Shown: piece after piece, positions 61,181 through 64,000 of the stretch
How positions within the stretch are numbered: position 1 is the first letter of the stretch
How the letters are laid out: each line of letters begins with the position of its first letter
Assembly (NCBI GenBank): GCA_003248655.1
Contig: QFPM01000008.1
Location: 1-64,000, forward strand
Source of the DNA: Microbacterium sp.
GTDB taxonomy: Bacteria > Actinomycetota > Actinomycetes > Actinomycetales > Microbacteriaceae
Direction of reading: 5' to 3'
DNA length: 64,000 bases
Program-made: the position numbers and the translations under genes
Notes under the pieces: model-generated
The model's input: only the letters and a program-made list of their open reading frames with translations
Databases searched by the model: none
Told to the model about the DNA's origin: nothing

Positions 61181-62557
61181 TCAGTGCGGGTGGCCGCGCA
61201 GCGGCACGACCGCGGCGGGCAGCTCGTGCACCTTGGCGGATGCCTCGCCGGCGAGCGGGTTCGTCGAGACGCCGTCCGCGCTGACGAGGCGGCCGCCGAC
61301 GTAGACGCCGACGAGGTTCCGCGGCCCCATCGACAGCACGTACGAGCGCACCGGATGCCAGAGCGGCCCGACATCGGGCCGGCGCGGGTCGACGAGCACG
61401 AAGTCGGCGAACTTGCCGACCTCGAGCGAACCGACGTGGCCCTCGACGCCCATGATCTCGGCGCCGCCGAGGGTGTGCAGCCGCAGCATGAGCTCGGGCA
61501 TCATCGACAGCGGGTCCTTCGTGCGCGCGCGCTGCATGTAGATGCCCATGCGCATGTTCTGCCACGGGTCGGAGATGTCGGTGCACGCCTGGTCGTCGAG
61601 CCCGACGCCGACCTTCATGCCCATCTCGAGCATCTCGGGAACGAGCGCGACGCCCGACGCGAGGCGGCCGTTGGATGCCGGCTGCCACGACATCGAGGCG
61701 CCGCCGGCGACGGCCTGCTCGATGATCTCGGGCGTCGTCTGGATGAAGTGCCCGAACATGAGGCCGAGGCCGAGTGCCCCGGCATCCCGATAGAGCGCGA
61801 ACTTCGACTGCTGATGCTCGACCGCCTCGGGCGACTCGAGGAAGTGCGCCTGGTTCGTGACGCCGTAGCGGCGCATCGCCTCGACCTCGAACTCGGCGGC
61901 CTCGGGGTGCGGCGACCACTGCACCTGGCCCATGATCGACGAGCCGAGCGCGACATCGGGGTCGAACGTGCGGGTGTGGGCGACCTCGGCGGCGAACCGC
62001 TCGAACACCTCGTCGGGCGTGCCGGCGGTGACGTCCATGCCCGCGGCATCCACGAACCGGATGCCGGAGTCGCGCGTCGCGTCGGCCTGACGGAAGTGGT
62101 ACTCGAGGTCGCGGAGCCCCGCCGTGCCCGTGCGCTTGCCGTCGACCATCGACTCCCACGCCTGCAGCGGGTCGGTGAAGTTGTACGCCGTCGTCACGCC
62201 GCTGCCGAGGAAGTCGAGCGAGCCGTGCAGCGTCGACCAGTACAGCTGCTCGGGCGTCATGTGCGCGGTCGTGCCGAGCATCGAGTCGCACCAGCCGTAG
62301 AGGGTGTCGGCGACGCCGAGGCCGCGCAGGCCGCTCGTGAACAGATGCGAGTGGCTCGAGACGAACCCTGGGGCGACGAAGCGGCCCGCGGCATCCAGGG
62401 TCTCGTCGGCGGTCGTTCCCGTCGGGGGCGTGCCCGCGCCGAGGGCGGCGATGCGCCCGTCGTCGCCGACCAGCATCCACCCGTCTTCGAGGTAGCCGGG
62501 GTCGGTCGTTCCCGCGGGAACGGTGATGAGACGGGCATGGATGACGAGGAGCGACAT
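61181..62557 (-). CDS. amidohydrolase-superfamily deaminase, guanine deaminase/SsnA-like
   Basis: 458 residues. Metal site: SSHSHLF with the HxH pair (His69, His71), the His in NQAHFLESPE, the His in FGHFIQ and the Asp in GVGLDDQACTD, the subtype III pattern of guanine deaminase, SsnA and atrazine-type chlorohydrolases. Composite beta domains flank the barrel (LLVIHARLITVPAG and KFADFVLVDPRRPDVGP). ATG at 62557, 8 nt after a TAGCGT box, suggesting a leaderless message. With the Mo hydroxylase and allantoate-type gene, deamination of guanine, 8-oxoguanine or a related base is likely. Confidence 0.82.
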   Translation of the reverse strand: MSLLVIHARLITVPAGTTDPGYLEDGWMLVGDDGRIAALGAGTPPTGTTADETLDAAGRFVAPGFVSSHSHLFTSGLRGLGVADTLYGWCDSMLGTTAHMTPEQLYWSTLHGSLDFLGSGVTTAYNFTDPLQAWESMVDGKRTGTAGLRDLEYHFRQADATRDSGIRFVDAAGMDVTAGTPDEVFERFAAEVAHTRTFDPDVALGSSIMGQVQWSPHPEAAEFEVEAMRRYGVTNQAHFLESPEAVEHQQSKFALYRDAGALGLGLMFGHFIQTTPEIIEQAVAGGASMSWQPASNGRLASGVALVPEMLEMGMKVGVGLDDQACTDISDPWQNMRMGIYMQRARTKDPLSMMPELMLRLHTLGGAEIMGVEGHVGSLEVGKFADFVLVDPRRPDVGPLWHPVRSYVLSMGPRNLVGVYVGGRLVSADGVSTNPLAGEASAKVHELPAAVVPLRGHPH

Positions 62558-62564
62558 GCTCTCG

Positions 62565-62623
62565 ACGCTAGTGCGGCGATGTTTCCGCGCTGTCACGGGT
62601 CGGAAACACGCGCGGCTTAGCGT
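62565..62623. promoter_or_regulatory. back-to-back promoters with GGAAAC-N10-TAGCGT on both strands
   Basis: Plus strand: GGAAAC 62602-62607 and TAGCGT 62618-62623, 6 nt before the LOG-family ATG. Minus strand: GGAAAC 62586-62581 and TAGCGT 62570-62565, 7 nt before the deaminase ATG. The two GGAAAC boxes form an inverted repeat, GTTTCCG-N14-CGGAAAC, so one regulator could serve both genes. Confidence 0.65.
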
Positions 62624-62629
62624 CGGGAC

Positions 62630-63256
62630 ATGTCACACGATGCGCCTTTCACCGTCACTGTCTTCTGCGGATCGTCGCCGGGGTTCGATCCGGTCTACGT
62701 CGATGCGGCGCGCGCCGTGGGCACGGCGATCGGCAAGGCGGGCATGCGCCTCGTGTACGGCGGCGGGCATGTGGGCCTCATGGGCACGGTGGCGGATGCC
62801 GCGGTGCGGGCCGGTGCGCACGTGACCGGCGTGATCCCGCGGGCGCTGCAGGCCCGTGAGGACGTCAACCACGACATCGCGGAGCTGATCCTCGTCGACA
62901 CGATGCACGAGCGGAAGATGCTCATGGCCGATCGGGCGGATGCCTTCCTCGCGCTGCCGGGCGGGCCGGGGACCCTCGAGGAGCTCACCGAGCAGTGGAC
63001 GTGGGCGCAGCTGGGCATCCACGAGAAGCCGGTCGGACTGCTGAACGTCGACGGGTACTTCGACCCGCTGCTCGCGTTCGTCGCGAACATGCGCGACCGC
63101 GGCTTCACGCACCCGCGCTACACCGACATGCTGGTCGTCGCGACGGAGGCCGTCGAGGCCCTGGGGATGCTCCGCGAGTACGTTCCGCCGGCGCGGTCCG
63201 AGGCGTCGCCTGGCGCCGAGATGACCGGCGCTCTGTCCCTGCCCGTCCGCCCCTGA
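62630..63256 (+). CDS. LOG-family protein (putative nucleoside 5'-monophosphate phosphoribohydrolase)
   Basis: 208 residues. Rossmann-like TIGR00730 fold: VTVFCGSSPGFDPVYVDAARAVG, GGGHVGLMGTVADAAVRAGAHVTGVIP, and the active-site signature PGGPGTLEELTEQWTWAQLG. Relatives release a base from cytokinin nucleotides or from AMP and other NMPs. Sharing a promoter region with a purine deaminase suggests that it feeds free purine base into the catabolic route here. Confidence 0.88.
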   Translation: MSHDAPFTVTVFCGSSPGFDPVYVDAARAVGTAIGKAGMRLVYGGGHVGLMGTVADAAVRAGAHVTGVIPRALQAREDVNHDIAELILVDTMHERKMLMADRADAFLALPGGPGTLEELTEQWTWAQLGIHEKPVGLLNVDGYFDPLLAFVANMRDRGFTHPRYTDMLVVATEAVEALGMLREYVPPARSEASPGAEMTGALSLPVRP

Positions 63257-63285
63257 CATGATCCCCGTCTGACTCGGCTCCAGCC

Positions 63286-63481
63286 GAGGTGCTGTGGTTT
63301 CGATACGCCCGGCTCCGCCGGGCTACTCAACCACCGGGGACTGCACCCCCGGTGATCGAGTGCCGGCGAGCCCGGCGGCCCCTCGGTGATCGAGTGCCGG
63401 CGCGAAGCGCCGGTGTATCGAGATCACGGCGTCGGCTGAGGTGCTGTGGTTTCGATACGCCCGGCTCCGCCGGGCTACTCA
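63286..63481. repeat. repeat cluster between the LOG and allantoate hydrolase genes
   Basis: A 44-bp unit (GAGGTGCTGTGGTTTCGATA ... CCGGCTCCGCCGGGCTACTCA) occurs identically at 63286-63329 and 63438-63481. Between them lie a partial (from 63351) and a full (63385-63425) copy of the 41-bp unit also found at 61132. Each unit has its own short stem. The gap 63257-63497 holds nothing else. Confidence 0.8.
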
Positions 63482-63497
63482 CCCACCGGGGCGGGGG

Positions 63498-64000
63498 TCA
63501 GCGGGGTTCCGCGGCGAGGTGCAGGACGGACTCGGCCAGGGCTCGGATGCCGTGGGCCACGTCGCCCGCGGACACGGCCTCGTCGGGGTGGTGGCTGACG
63601 CCGTCGGGGTTTCGCAGGAACAGCATCCCGACACCCGTCACCGCGCCGAGCGCCATGCCGTCGTGGCCGGCGCGGCTGAAGATCACGGGCGGAGCGTCCG
63701 ACCGCACGGGCAGCGTCGAGCGGATGCCGGCGGCCACGACATCCTGCAGGAGCGGCGCGCAGAACACCGCTGGGGCGCTGTGCACTTCACGCGAGCGCCA
63801 GCGCAGCCCGCGGCGGCCCATGATGTCGTCGAGGTCGCGCGCGAGCGCGCTCCACACACGGTCGCGCTCTCCGTCGAACTCGCCGCGCAAGTCGAGCGAG
63901 AACCGCACTTCGCCCGGGATCACGTTGACCGCCCCCGGGAACGCCTCGAACCGCCCGACGGTGCCGATGATGTGATGCTCCGCGGCGCACACCCGCTCGA
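63498..64000 (-). CDS. allantoate amidohydrolase/N-carbamoylase-like M20 peptidase, C-terminal part
   Basis: Runs off the right edge; 167 C-terminal residues are visible. The dimerisation-domain end (HHIIGTVGRFEAFPGAVNVIPGEVRFSLDLRG) is followed by SRAGHDGMALGAVTGVGMLFLRNPDGVSHHPDEAVSAGDV, with the metal-ligand His in SHHPDE and the Asp-Gly of GHDGM, as in AllC and hydantoinase/carbamoylase enzymes of the M20 family. In this setting allantoate breakdown, downstream of xanthine oxidation, is the likely role. Separating AllC from N-carbamoyl-amino-acid hydrolases needs the missing N-terminus. Confidence 0.82.
   Translation of the reverse strand, partial: ERVCAAEHHIIGTVGRFEAFPGAVNVIPGEVRFSLDLRGEFDGERDRVWSALARDLDDIMGRRGLRWRSREVHSAPAVFCAPLLQDVVAAGIRSTLPVRSDAPPVIFSRAGHDGMALGAVTGVGMLFLRNPDGVSHHPDEAVSAGDVAHGIRALAESVLHLAAEPR

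Overview
The window reads as chromosomal DNA of a high-GC actinobacterium, most likely a Microbacteriaceae member close to Microbacterium. The reasons are the very high GC, many GTG/TTG starts with 4-nt gene overlaps, leaderless-looking promoters with a TAGCGT-type -10, constant use of the heptamer GGATGCC/GGCATCC, and lineage-typical proteins (DUF3073, the small SCP2-like protein near purD, a 13E12-type HNH nuclease). This placement is inference from sequence style, not from a marker-gene comparison.

Layout. 0-6.6 kb: the 3' end of an HNH nuclease, then a Type III-like restriction-modification operon (res-mod, minus strand) divergent from a small controller-like XRE regulator, with a palindromic operator between them. 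6.6-18.5 kb: a tandem triplication of lipoproteins (one copy broken by an amber codon), a DEAD-box RNA helicase with a long disordered N-terminus, a DUF998 membrane protein, an RND exporter, a membrane-anchored HExxH protein and another lipoprotein. 18.5-27.8 kb: a regulator with two LuxR HTHs, a crcB fluoride-channel pair, topoisomerase IB, a MerR/TipAS regulator, an IS110 element, a GNAT, a PadR-DUF4097 operon and a universal stress protein.

27.8-50.1 kb: de novo purine synthesis genes purM-purF, purD, purC and purS-purQ, scattered among transporters, a PadR-controlled DHA2 exporter, a VOC protein, a very large sortase-type surface protein with two reading-frame breaks, and a GH1 glucosidase-LacI operon. 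50.4-64 kb: a purine-catabolism cluster. It has a molybdenum hydroxylase of xanthine-dehydrogenase type (separate FAD subunit, fused 2Fe-2S plus Mo subunit), its XdhC and MocA-like maturation factors, an ABC importer co-transcribed with the enzyme, a guanine-deaminase-like amidohydrolase, a LOG-family protein and the start of an allantoate amidohydrolase-like gene. Four promoters in this cluster share G(A/C)AAC-N10-TAGCGT, and the boxes recur at exact 11-bp spacing at three of the promoter regions.

The gaps are rich in palindromic repeat elements. Two families (78 bp and 87 bp) occur between genes, and their relatives also sit in frame inside the disordered region of the DEAD-box helicase. 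Together with the phased GAAAC boxes and the GC-tract frame break in the surface-protein gene, this is the least expected biology in the window.
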